From: a bacterium HR19
Lineage (GTDB): Bacteria > Calescibacteriota > Calescibacteriia > Calescibacteriales > Calescibacteriaceae
DNA length: 64,000 nt
Assembly: GCA_002898315.1 (NCBI GenBank)
Contig: BEHV01000006.1
Coordinates: 1-64,000 of the forward strand
Direction of reading: 5' to 3'
Part shown: positions 42,354 to 50,965 of the stretch, in pieces
Numbering within the stretch: the first letter of the stretch is position 1
Layout of the letters: each line of letters begins with the position of its first letter
Notes under the pieces: generated by a model
What the model was told of the DNA's origin: nothing
Databases searched by the model: none
What the model saw: only the letters and a program-made list of their open reading frames with translations
Program-made: the position numbers and the translations under genes

Positions 42354-44378
42354 TTAATCTGGATCACATATTTTATCTGAACAAAGCTGGTAAATTCTTC
42401 CTTCTTCGTAAAATCTCTTCTGCATTTCAATAATCTCTTTCACCCTCCTTGGAACCTCATGGGGAGAAGCATAATCTCCGCTACTTTCAAGCGGCATGTT
42501 CTTCTGAACACGAGTAGATAATGGATCAGACAAAGGTGGAATATTGCCTTGCGGAAATTTCTGAACATCCCCGGGAGATAGCTTCGGGTCAACTTGCAAA
42601 AATCCTGAACCCTCAAAAGGATCATCTTTGAACTCAATACCGAAAACATTCTTTACAGGTTTATTTATTCCCGGTATTCCTGCAACCCTTATATATGTTT
42701 CTGTTGCGAAGTTAGCAACCTGCTCATCATAGAGGGCTTCGCGATAGAATATCAACTTTGGTACTATTCCCAAATTTCCATTACCACGAGTCACATATTC
42801 AGCAAAAGTTATAGGGTCAACAAGGTCAAAAATAATCTGAGATACCGCTATATATTTTTTCAGCTCCAACTCGTGCTCCTTTGTTGTAAATCCGAAGATT
42901 TTTTTGAGTAAATCCCAGCTTTTATTTCTTTCAAGCAGAGATGTCCATATAGCACCACCGACATCAAGGACACCTTTTTTAACCTCATCTGTCAGAGCCA
43001 TAAATGTTCCACCCTGGATCGCCCCGTTTGATATTCCGTAGTAGACAATTTCAGAAGGTTTTTCCGGAAAGTTAAATCCATACACTTTACTTTTTACCTC
43101 CTGCCAGAAAGATTGGTTGTTTATGAGTATGGCAAGAGCAAGAAAGTTCGCATGCCCTTGTTTCAGATTGAAAACAACATATTTCACGGCATCAAGCATA
43201 TTTCCACTTTTACTCGCTCCAATCTCAAAAACCTTGCCTCTTGCAGTATCATCAATCCCAATCCATTTTGTAGCAACAATAGGAAGACACATAAATGAAG
43301 ATACATATAGAAGATGGTTTGAGCTGATTTCTTCATAAGAGCCGAAAAGACCGTGACCGAAAATCATAACACGAGTCATATGAGATGAAAAGCACTTGCC
43401 AGAAGGTATATTCATCTTGAAACCCGCTTCAAAAAGCTGAGATGAGTTATCATATTTCGGGACATAAAACCTCCCGGAAACAGAGTAAGCTATAAGATTT
43501 CTATAAGGTTCAGCTAAACTATTATCGTTAGAGTATGGGTTTTGTTCTACTTTATCTATTACAAAAGTTATTCTTCCTTTGTAATCATAGATGGTTTTCT
43601 TTACAGAAAGGAGATGGTTTATGATGAGTTCTTCTGATGCGGTTTTGAAATCCCACGCAACCAAGACATCATCCTTCTTTATACCAATACTTTCAAGAAA
43701 ATTCAGAATCTCTTCAAAATGCTTTTTCCATTTTCCTGCATCTTCACTCATACCTTCAAAAACTATATTTTTTCCTTGAACAAGGTATTTGAAAAAAAGC
43801 GGAGATTCCAGAAGATTACCATTCATACCCTTCAATCCTTTTTTGATGACAACAACATAACGAGAAGAGTTTTTCATTTTAAAAAGCGGTCTTATATATA
43901 GAACTTGATACGGCGGTTCAGACCTCACATCTGGCTCAACAAAAACTGGAATCCTATTTCCTCTGCCCCATTCTATAAGCTGAACAAGAGAGTTATGATT
44001 TAGTGTTTCATCGGGAGCAGGCAGACCTTCTCTTGAAAAACCATCAGGATGCCAGTATATAATCTGGTTCACCGGAGAAAATCCGTCAAAGGAGTTGATA
44101 AAACTCATGTCAAGTTGCGGATAACCATCTGGAACCCAGATGAGTTCCGAAGGCACAGAAACTTTTCCCTGATACATAAACTGCTCAAAAGGATACGGAA
44201 AAAAACATTCTCCTTTAACTTCTTCTGGCATATTCTCATATCTTGAGAGTATGTTGCACTTTTCTTTCGGGAAAATAATTTTCGCTTTCTCCTTTCCTCC
44301 ACAACCATAAAACTGAAAAGAAGAAAAAGCCAAAGAAAGGGAGAAAATAAAGAGAGAATCCCTCAAAACCTTTTTCAT
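42354..44378 (-). CDS. Extracellular alpha/beta-hydrolase-like lipoprotein
   Basis: This 674-residue protein starts at ATG 44378, which opens a lipoprotein signal (FSSFQFYGC, Cys about 29) and has GGTGGGG upstream; an earlier in-frame ATG at 44429 adds an unconvincing extension. The N-terminal part has beta-rich FNIII/Ig-like character; from about residue 330 an alpha/beta hydrolase appears with VMIFGHGLFGSYEEI (oxyanion region) and nucleophile elbow YYGISNGAIQGG (Ser about 450). Large lipoproteins of this type occur in myxobacterial and bradymonad-like genomes. Substrate unknown. Confidence 0.7.
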   Translation of the reverse strand: MKKVLRDSLFIFSLSLAFSSFQFYGCGGKEKAKIIFPKEKCNILSRYENMPEEVKGECFFPYPFEQFMYQGKVSVPSELIWVPDGYPQLDMSFINSFDGFSPVNQIIYWHPDGFSREGLPAPDETLNHNSLVQLIEWGRGNRIPVFVEPDVRSEPPYQVLYIRPLFKMKNSSRYVVVIKKGLKGMNGNLLESPLFFKYLVQGKNIVFEGMSEDAGKWKKHFEEILNFLESIGIKKDDVLVAWDFKTASEELIINHLLSVKKTIYDYKGRITFVIDKVEQNPYSNDNSLAEPYRNLIAYSVSGRFYVPKYDNSSQLFEAGFKMNIPSGKCFSSHMTRVMIFGHGLFGSYEEISSNHLLYVSSFMCLPIVATKWIGIDDTARGKVFEIGASKSGNMLDAVKYVVFNLKQGHANFLALAILINNQSFWQEVKSKVYGFNFPEKPSEIVYYGISNGAIQGGTFMALTDEVKKGVLDVGGAIWTSLLERNKSWDLLKKIFGFTTKEHELELKKYIAVSQIIFDLVDPITFAEYVTRGNGNLGIVPKLIFYREALYDEQVANFATETYIRVAGIPGINKPVKNVFGIEFKDDPFEGSGFLQVDPKLSPGDVQKFPQGNIPPLSDPLSTRVQKNMPLESSGDYASPHEVPRRVKEIIEMQKRFYEEGRIYQLCSDKICDPD

Positions 44379-44536
44379 ATTCAAAACGTCCCCACCAAAA
44401 AACATAGACAAAATTTTAATAAAACACAAAAAAATTAAGATAAATTTTCAAAACCAAAATAATTCAAATCTTGTAGAAAGTCAAATTTCAGAAGCATAAA
44501 AACGAAAGAAATGCTTTCATTTGTAAAATTTGTTTT

Positions 44537-46705
44537 ATGCGATTAGGGAAGGTAATAAGCTTAGCAAACATAGTCGTAATCTTTTACACAATCTCAAACT
44601 TTATACTTTTTGATATTCCACCCTCTCCGTTTATAGTCAAAAATCAAGGTTTTTTAGAGAAAATTTCTCAAAAAATCATAGGTGCGCTCTATCTCTCGCT
44701 CGGATACTCATCAATTTTTATTCTATTCGGTCTTCTTGTCGCAAACTCATTTTTCTTGCTCAAAAACTACAAAAACCATCTCATCTTCATACCCCTGGTG
44801 GTAATCCCAATCTGCCTTTCAGGAATCCTTTCTTTTGTAAACGAAAGTTATGGAGGAGTAATAGGACTGAAAATAAAAAGTGAGCTTGAAAGAATAGGAA
44901 TAGATTTCAAAAGCTCTCTTGCAATTTTATCTCTCTTGACTGTTTTTTCATCTCTACCTGCGATTTACCCAGCAATATTAAAAATCGCAAAATCAAAGAG
45001 AAAGAGAGTTCAAGAAGAAATAAATCCGCCAACTTCCGCAGAAAAAGATGAAGATAAAGAAAAATACCAAAGCAAACTCGTCTCAGAAGAAACCTCCCAT
45101 TCAACAATGATACTTGGATTTGAATCAACGGAACCGAAGACAGAAGAACAAGAAAACCCCGAAGATTACGAGAAAACACAGATTTTAGACATTCAAAAAA
45201 CACCTGATAAAGAAGATAACAAAGAAAATGAACAAGAAAGTAATGAAAATTTCAGTTCAGATGAAAAAGAGGAGACAGATTATGCTCGGGAAAAAGGTCG
45301 GAGAAGATTTGTTCTTCCATCTCCTGATCTGCTTGAACCTCCTGAAACAAACGAGTATGACCCACCCGAAACACTCCACAAAGTAGCAAGAGAACTTATA
45401 TCTGTCCTGAACTCATTCGGAATAAGGGGAAAAATAATATCTATGACCTCAGGTCCTGTTGTGAATTTCTTTGAGTTCATTCCAGAGTCGGGAATAAGAG
45501 CAACAAGAATAGTTCAACTTTCAGAAGACATAGCGATAGCGATGAGATTGCCGGGAATAAGAATAGTAGCTCCCGTTCCAACGAGTGGAGCAGTCGGATT
45601 TGAAATACCAAGGAAAAGGAGGAATATAGTTAAGCTGAGCGAGGTATTCAACGCACCAGAAGCAGAAAAGATGAAAATCCCTCTCACGATAGGGAAAGAT
45701 ATATACGGAAAACCCTTTGTCATAGACCTCCACAAACTTCCACATCTACTTGTCGCTGGGACAACAGGATCAGGCAAAAGTGTCTTGCTCAACACAGTAA
45801 TTGTGAGTTTACTTTTGCGTTTCACCCCAGATGAACTAAAATTCATACTCGTTGACCCAAAAATGCTTGAATTTTCTCTTTACAGCGGGATTCCAAACCT
45901 CATTACAGATGTAATAACAAGTCCCAAAGGAGCGATAGATGTTTTAAGGTGGGCTGTTGAAGAGATGATTTCAAGATACCAGACAATGAAGAAAAATCAG
46001 GCGAAAAATCTTGACGACTTCATAGAAAAGACAGGAGAGAAAATGCCGAGAATAATAGTTGTTATTGATGAGTTCGCAGACCTTATGGTAAGCTCCGCAA
46101 GAAAAGTTGAAGAATATGTCATGCGACTTTCACAGATGGCAAGAGCAGCAGGAATTCACCTTATACTCACAACTCAACGTCCATCAGCAGATGTCGTGAC
46201 AGGTATAATAAAATCTAACCTGCCAGCAAGAATAGCACTCCGAGTATCAGATAAAATAAACTCACGAGTTATATTAGACACCAACGGAGCAGAAACCCTC
46301 CTCGGTCAGGGGGATTTTTTATTTTCTATGCCCGGAATAACTCCTCAAAGAGGACACGCTGCATACACATCTGACAGAGAAATAATGAGAGTCGTAGAAC
46401 ACCTTAAAAAGCAAGAAAAACCCGACTATATTGAAATCGTCTCGCAAGATGAAGAAGATGATATTTTTTCTGCATCAGACATACTGAAAGATAAAGACCC
46501 GAAGTTCAAAGAAGCGGTTGAAATAGCAAAAAACTACGGGCAAATATCTATATCTCTTTTGCAGAGAAAACTCGGTATAGGTTTCAACAGAGCTGCAAGA
46601 ATAGTTGAAGAGATGGAAGAACTCGGAATAGTCAAAAAACAAGATAAAAAACTTGTCTTCGTTGGTCTGCCTTCAAAGAAAGAAGGAAACCAAAATGAAA
46701 CCTGA
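44537..46705 (+). CDS. ftsK: DNA translocase FtsK/SpoIIIE
   Basis: This 722-residue protein moves chromosomes through the division septum. Three or four N-terminal membrane segments (residues 10-150), an acidic linker (155-260), an alpha domain, then the RecA-like motor with Walker A VAGTTGSGKSVLLNTVIV (about 410), Walker B RIIVVIDEFADLMVSSARKV and LILTTQRPSADVVTGIIKSN, and the gamma winged helix (SISLLQRKLGIGFNRAARIV) near the end that reads KOPS-type sites. TAAAAT at 44524-44529 ends 7 nt before ATG and no Shine-Dalgarno is present. Convergent with the GT2 gene (2 nt gap). Confidence 0.97.
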   Translation: MRLGKVISLANIVVIFYTISNFILFDIPPSPFIVKNQGFLEKISQKIIGALYLSLGYSSIFILFGLLVANSFFLLKNYKNHLIFIPLVVIPICLSGILSFVNESYGGVIGLKIKSELERIGIDFKSSLAILSLLTVFSSLPAIYPAILKIAKSKRKRVQEEINPPTSAEKDEDKEKYQSKLVSEETSHSTMILGFESTEPKTEEQENPEDYEKTQILDIQKTPDKEDNKENEQESNENFSSDEKEETDYAREKGRRRFVLPSPDLLEPPETNEYDPPETLHKVARELISVLNSFGIRGKIISMTSGPVVNFFEFIPESGIRATRIVQLSEDIAIAMRLPGIRIVAPVPTSGAVGFEIPRKRRNIVKLSEVFNAPEAEKMKIPLTIGKDIYGKPFVIDLHKLPHLLVAGTTGSGKSVLLNTVIVSLLLRFTPDELKFILVDPKMLEFSLYSGIPNLITDVITSPKGAIDVLRWAVEEMISRYQTMKKNQAKNLDDFIEKTGEKMPRIIVVIDEFADLMVSSARKVEEYVMRLSQMARAAGIHLILTTQRPSADVVTGIIKSNLPARIALRVSDKINSRVILDTNGAETLLGQGDFLFSMPGITPQRGHAAYTSDREIMRVVEHLKKQEKPDYIEIVSQDEEDDIFSASDILKDKDPKFKEAVEIAKNYGQISISLLQRKLGIGFNRAARIVEEMEELGIVKKQDKKLVFVGLPSKKEGNQNET

Positions 46706-46707
46706 AT

Positions 46708-47667
46708 TTAAACCGCCCCGAAAATCTCTCTTTTTAAAATTGTAGAAAATCTTTCAAAGCTGTAGCTAATAGAAAAGATTGGACCTCTTACCACAAAACC
46801 CAAAACAGTGATTACAACACACAAGGTTTTCTCTTCTGTACTAAGTTTAACGCCGAATTTATCTGATTCTAAAATAAATTTCACATGCTCTCTCAAAAAT
46901 CTTACGACCTCAGAAGTAATAAGCGCAATATCTCCAAATGAAATTTTATTTTTAGATTCAGATGGCTTATAATCTTTCCCTTGCTCCATCATCAAAACCC
47001 TCTTTGTGCCTTCAATCAAAGAAATTTTGCTCTTCTGCTCTCTGTGGAAAAACAAAACCTCATCTACTCTCGCAAACTTACCCAAAAGAGAAGCTTGGGA
47101 AATAACAAATCTATCAGGTATAATTATATTTTTCAACCTTATCTTTTTTATGACTTCTGTTCTCCACAAACCGTAGATAATCCGCAGGTCTCTTGCATTA
47201 AAAGAAACATGAAAATACCTTTTTACTGGGTCATCAATTCTCTGTGTATCATATTTTTCATAGTTATAAACTCTGCCCCGCGAATCATCTTCATATATCA
47301 GCTGAATTTTTGGGAAGACCAGAACTGTATCAGGATCTGCGGTTTCAAACTTTCTAACACACTTTTCAATAAAAGTTCTATCGTATCTATCGTGTCCCGC
47401 AGACCACATGAAGAATGTGGAATCAGCAAGGTCGCGAACGAACCTGAAATTCTCAACAGAACCCATATTTTTGCTATGCCTGAAAACCCTTATTCTTCTA
47501 TCTTTTTGCGCATAGCTTTGCAGTATCTCATAAGTCCCATCTTCCGATGCGTTATCTGATACAAGAAGAACAAAATCACCAAAGGTCTGATTCAAAATAT
47601 CTTCAATCGTTCTGGATATAAACTTTCTTTCATTTCTCACAGGCATTCCAATCGTCACAAGAGCCAT
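46708..47667 (-). CDS. Family 2 glycosyltransferase
   Basis: This 319-residue GT-A enzyme begins VTIGMPVRNERKFISRTIED, continues LLVSDNASEDGTYEILQSYA and has FMWSAGHDRYDRTFIEKCV, where AGHD takes the place of the usual metal-binding DDD. The C-terminus contains a moderately hydrophobic stretch near residue 285 that may attach it to the membrane. It would transfer a sugar to a surface glycan or protein. It stands alone between ftsK and glyS, not in a polysaccharide cluster. Confidence 0.88.
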   Translation of the reverse strand: MALVTIGMPVRNERKFISRTIEDILNQTFGDFVLLVSDNASEDGTYEILQSYAQKDRRIRVFRHSKNMGSVENFRFVRDLADSTFFMWSAGHDRYDRTFIEKCVRKFETADPDTVLVFPKIQLIYEDDSRGRVYNYEKYDTQRIDDPVKRYFHVSFNARDLRIIYGLWRTEVIKKIRLKNIIIPDRFVISQASLLGKFARVDEVLFFHREQKSKISLIEGTKRVLMMEQGKDYKPSESKNKISFGDIALITSEVVRFLREHVKFILESDKFGVKLSTEEKTLCVVITVLGFVVRGPIFSISYSFERFSTILKREIFGAV

Positions 47668-47755
47668 AATAGTAAGTTAAATTAAAATAACCGAAAACTT
47701 ATACAAAACTCTGAAAAAATTTTCAGCACAAGGTCAAAGATTAAAGAATAAAATT

Positions 47756-49597
47756 ATGGCTCTATATGAATTGGGATTTGACGAACTGCCAGCAAAATAC
47801 CTTATCTCCCTCTCAAAAAAGAAAGGGAAAATACAGAGAAAACTTTTCGGATACAACTCACAGGTCTTCCTCACTCCACGAAGAATAATAATCAAAACCC
47901 CCGAAAAAATAGAAAAAGAAAAAATAATTGAGTTCCTCAAAGAGAACTACTCAACGATGAGATGGATAGAAAACAGCAAAACAGAATTTGTAAGACCCCT
48001 GAGATGGATTTTAGCAATTGAAAAAGATAAGAAAATAGATATAGAAATTTTCGGAGTTCCCTCATCAAATTTCACTTTCTCTCACAGAGCATTAGGAAAC
48101 AAAAAAATAGAAATCCAGAGTGAAGATGAATTTTTCCTGAAACTCAAAGAAGAAGGTAAAGTTTTTATTTCAGACAACGAAAGAAGAGAAAAAATAAAAA
48201 AGATTCTCCAAGAAAATGGAATTGATATAAAAAAACAAGAAGAACTCATAGAGATAGCAACATTCTCAACAGAACACCCCTACCCCATAGTAGGGAAGAT
48301 AAACTCCGAAAGGATTCCTTACAAAATAGCTTATGACATACTCACAAAAACTCTTTTTGTCTTCCCAATATCAAAAGATGAAAAAGTGATAGAAGGATTT
48401 TTAGCGATAGCAGATAATCCCCATCCCGACGAACAAAAAGTAAAAGAAGGATACGAGTTTGTAATAAGGTCAAGGTTTGAAGATGCGGAGTTCTACATCA
48501 ACGAAGACAGAAAAATGAGATTGTCAGAAAGAATCCATCTTCTTGAAAAAATCGTTTTCAATGAAAGGTTCGGAAGTTTTTATGATAGGGAAGTTTTCGT
48601 AGCAAAAGCGGCTGACTTCATATACGCAAAAACAGGAATAGGTTCAAGAGATAAAATAAAAAGAGCGGTCATGCTTTCAAAAGCAGATATAACAACAGGG
48701 CTTTTCAGAGAGTTTCCAGAACATCAGGGTTATATCGGCATGTTCTACGCCATACAAGACGGGGAAGACGAAGAGATAGCAAAAGCGATTTTTGAGCATA
48801 CCTTGCCCGAAAAGCCCAACGACCCACTTCCAGAAAGCGAACTCGGCACAATAATATCTATCGCAGATAAACTGATTCACATATTTTCCGCCTTCCTCTC
48901 CTCACTCCATATAACAGGAGAAGAAGACCCGTTTGGACTCCGCAGAGCTGCAAGAGCTGTGATAAGAACCCTTATAGAGAAAAAATTAGACATAGATATA
49001 GCTGAACTTTCCGAATTTCTTGAACCATTTTTCATTGAACACATGACAAGCAAAAGCATGAGCGAAGATGAAACAAAAGAAAAAATAAGTCATGCGATAA
49101 CATTCATAAAAGAAAGGATTGAGAACTATCTTTCGCAGGATATAGGGCTGAAAAAAGACATCGTAAAGGGAGTTGTTGAAAGAACACTCTCGCCATCTGA
49201 TGCTTTCGCAAGAGCCAAAGCTCTTTCAGAAACAGATTTTTCCTCTCTTTTTTATGTCGCACGGAGAGTAAGAAACATAATAGAGCAAGCGCAAAAAAAA
49301 GGTCTGTTCAATGTGAGAGAAATTGATAAGGTCTCTCCCAGAACCGAGGCGGAAGCAAAGCTCCTCCAAAGCGTCCTCTCACTATACGAGAAATCTTATG
49401 ACATAATAAAGCAGAAAAATTATAAGGAATTCATTTCACTCTTTGATGAGTTGAGAGAACCTGTTGATAATTTTTTCAACTCCGTCATGGTTCTTTCTGA
49501 AAACGAAGAGGAGCGGGAAATCCGTCTATCTATAATTTTCCCTATATTTCAGATAACCGACTTTTTCGCCGACTTCACAAAGATAGAAAAGAGATGA
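47756..49597 (+). CDS. glyS: Glycyl-tRNA synthetase beta subunit
   Basis: This 613-residue protein is the beta subunit of the tetrameric bacterial GlyRS. It opens ALYELGFDELPAKYLISLSK, matching the family IGTEELP N-terminus, then has TEFVRPLRWILAI, FSHRALGNKKIEI, HPYPIVGKI and a C-terminal anticodon/DALR-like region with KGVVERTLSPSDAFARAKAL. It is shorter than E. coli GlyS (689). The alpha subunit gene (glyQ), normally just upstream, is not adjacent or in the window. A hairpin directly follows the stop. Confidence 0.92.
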   Translation: MALYELGFDELPAKYLISLSKKKGKIQRKLFGYNSQVFLTPRRIIIKTPEKIEKEKIIEFLKENYSTMRWIENSKTEFVRPLRWILAIEKDKKIDIEIFGVPSSNFTFSHRALGNKKIEIQSEDEFFLKLKEEGKVFISDNERREKIKKILQENGIDIKKQEELIEIATFSTEHPYPIVGKINSERIPYKIAYDILTKTLFVFPISKDEKVIEGFLAIADNPHPDEQKVKEGYEFVIRSRFEDAEFYINEDRKMRLSERIHLLEKIVFNERFGSFYDREVFVAKAADFIYAKTGIGSRDKIKRAVMLSKADITTGLFREFPEHQGYIGMFYAIQDGEDEEIAKAIFEHTLPEKPNDPLPESELGTIISIADKLIHIFSAFLSSLHITGEEDPFGLRRAARAVIRTLIEKKLDIDIAELSEFLEPFFIEHMTSKSMSEDETKEKISHAITFIKERIENYLSQDIGLKKDIVKGVVERTLSPSDAFARAKALSETDFSSLFYVARRVRNIIEQAQKKGLFNVREIDKVSPRTEAEAKLLQSVLSLYEKSYDIIKQKNYKEFISLFDELREPVDNFFNSVMVLSENEEEREIRLSIIFPIFQITDFFADFTKIEKR

Positions 49598-49632
49598 AAA
49601 AGACCTGATAGGCTAAACACGCAAGGTCTTTT
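49598..49632 (+). terminator. Hairpin terminator after glyS
   Basis: AAAAGACCT (49598-49606) and AGGTCTTTT (49624-49632) form a perfect 9-bp stem with a 17-nt loop starting at the first base after the glyS stop. The A-rich/T-rich flanks are what a bidirectional intrinsic terminator would show. The following 200 bp before pilZ is AT-rich without a gene. Confidence 0.5.
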
Positions 49633-49834
49633 GCCGAATGGTAAATCATGTAGCAGGTGGAAAAACTGAATTTTTGAAAACTTATCTAAAAAATTGTTGC
49701 TTTTAGCAAATAAAAAATTCCTATACTCCCCAAACTTATCTATTTACAAAAAGAATTTTTTCTATTTTTTCCTGAAAAAACATTAATTTTTTTATGAATG
49801 ATTACGATTTATTATAGAAAAGGAGGTAAAAAAG

Positions 49835-50719
49835 ATGATTTTTGGAAACCTATTTTTCAAAACCAAAGAGCAAAAAAATGGAAAAATTGAAAAAGAAAAA
49901 TCCTTTCAAACAAAATTGAAAGAAGACGAAAAAATTAGTAAAATAATATCAGGAGAAAAAAGTATGCAGGAGTTTGAACAAAAAGAGGTAACACTGTTTT
50001 ATGTAGAAGAACTACATAAAGAACAGGTGAGAGTTAAACACTTACAAGAACTCGCAAAGTATCAACTCCCAATAAAAGCAAAAATCCCCGGAGACGAAAG
50101 GTCATACTTTACAGTGATTGAAAAAGTCGTAAGCATAAAAGGAGAGTATGCAGTACTCGTAAAGGAATTTGAAAACCCAAAGTATAAAGAATCTCTAAAA
50201 CCTGGTACCGTTGTATCATTTGAGTATTCAGACACAGCCGGAAAATATTCGTTTGATGCACGGTATAAAGGCGTATACAAAACATCTCTTGTATTCTCAT
50301 TTCCACAAAAAATAGAGAGAAAAAGCGGAAGGTCAGCTTACAGAGTTAAAGTAGACCCCAACGAACCCATAGATGTCATAATTGAACTGAAAGATGGAAT
50401 AACCTTCCAAGGAAGAATATTTGACATAAACGAGTACGGAGCAGGTATTGATGTTGAAATCCCCAAAGATAAAGTAAAGATGCTTGAGCTTGTCAAATTG
50501 GCTTTCAGAGTCCCCACGAAAGAAGGGCAGAAAAAACATGAGTGGGCAATGGTATCTGCAAAAGGAGAAATAAGATTTATTGGCGACTCCGAACAAAAAA
50601 AAACAAGATTAGGAATACAATTCACAGAAATATCAGATGATGATAGAAAAAATATCAGAGAATACTGGCTTATGAGACAGAGACAAGAACTCCGAAGAAA
50701 ACTTGAATACGAATCGTAA
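49835..50719 (+). CDS. PilZ domain protein (YcgR-like)
   Basis: This 294-residue protein has a charged N-terminal stretch, a YcgR-type beta domain (about 60-160; IKAKIPGDERSYFTVIEKVV) and a PilZ domain (about 165-290). The c-di-GMP motif RxxxR is present as RSAYRVKV; the second motif D/NxSxxG reads INEYGAGIDVE, with Tyr where Ser is usual, so binding may be altered. YcgR-like proteins slow flagellar motors when c-di-GMP rises, which fits the flagellin at the left edge. AGGAGG lies 8 nt before the ATG, and TATTAT (49810-49815) is a likely -10. Confidence 0.85.
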   Translation: MIFGNLFFKTKEQKNGKIEKEKSFQTKLKEDEKISKIISGEKSMQEFEQKEVTLFYVEELHKEQVRVKHLQELAKYQLPIKAKIPGDERSYFTVIEKVVSIKGEYAVLVKEFENPKYKESLKPGTVVSFEYSDTAGKYSFDARYKGVYKTSLVFSFPQKIERKSGRSAYRVKVDPNEPIDVIIELKDGITFQGRIFDINEYGAGIDVEIPKDKVKMLELVKLAFRVPTKEGQKKHEWAMVSAKGEIRFIGDSEQKKTRLGIQFTEISDDDRKNIREYWLMRQRQELRRKLEYES

Positions 50720-50729
50720 TAAAGTCCAA

Positions 50730-50889
50730 GTGACTTCCTCCCATCAATGAATAGAGGGGCTTCCTGCTTCAGGATGGGAATTTCCTTCCCTTTATGGGTA
50801 TAAGTTCGGGACAGTCCATCCCTACCACCCTTCAGGCGGGTGAAACCCTTTAAAGCGTCCTTTTAAAGCAACTTGGTTATCGCTGCTCT
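50730..50889 (-). ncRNA. Omega-RNA-like IS200/IS605 right end without tnpB
   Basis: Read on the minus strand, the 3' part contains ATCCTGAAGCAGGAAGCCCC, then a short hairpin and GGGAGGAAGTCAC, which matches the conserved right end / omega-RNA (reRNA) scaffold of tnpB-bearing IS200/IS605 elements (typical form GAAGCAGGAATCCCC...GGGGAGGATGTCAA). Upstream are hairpins expected of a structured RNA: CTTTAAA/TTTAAAG, CACCC/GGGTG, GGGA/TCCC and GGGAA/TTCCC. No tnpB or tnpA, nor any fragment of either, adjoins it. If the scaffold ends at 50730, the guide would be TTGGACTTTATTACGATTCG, which lies over the pilZ stop codon. Exact ends are inferred; family assignment is from pattern memory. Confidence 0.6.
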
Positions 50890-50895
50890 TTTCGT

Positions 50896-50923
50896 ATAAT
50901 ATTTATCCTAATCTTTTCATCAA
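50896..50923 (-). promoter_or_regulatory. Candidate sigma-70 promoter for the omega-RNA-like locus
   Basis: On the minus strand TTGATG (50923-50918) and TATTAT (50901-50896) are spaced by 16 nt, matching -35/-10 elements at 4/6 and 5/6 positions. A start near 50889 would give a transcript of about 160 nt reaching the conserved 3' end at 50730. Confidence 0.45.
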
Positions 50924-50965
50924 TCTCACAACTCATTGCGATTAAAATAATTATTAAACTTTCTT

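Noticed and set aside
46981..47559. 192-residue open frame on the plus strand
   Set aside because: Wholly antisense to the GT2 gene, whose motifs are clear; composition is that of a reversed coding strand.
49598..49680. Possible c-di-GMP riboswitch between glyS and the PilZ gene
   Set aside because: Fragments such as GGCTAAAC and GTAGCAGG recall GEMM-I, but the first paired domain is missing and a perfect 9-bp terminator-like stem starts at the glyS stop, which explains the sequence more simply.
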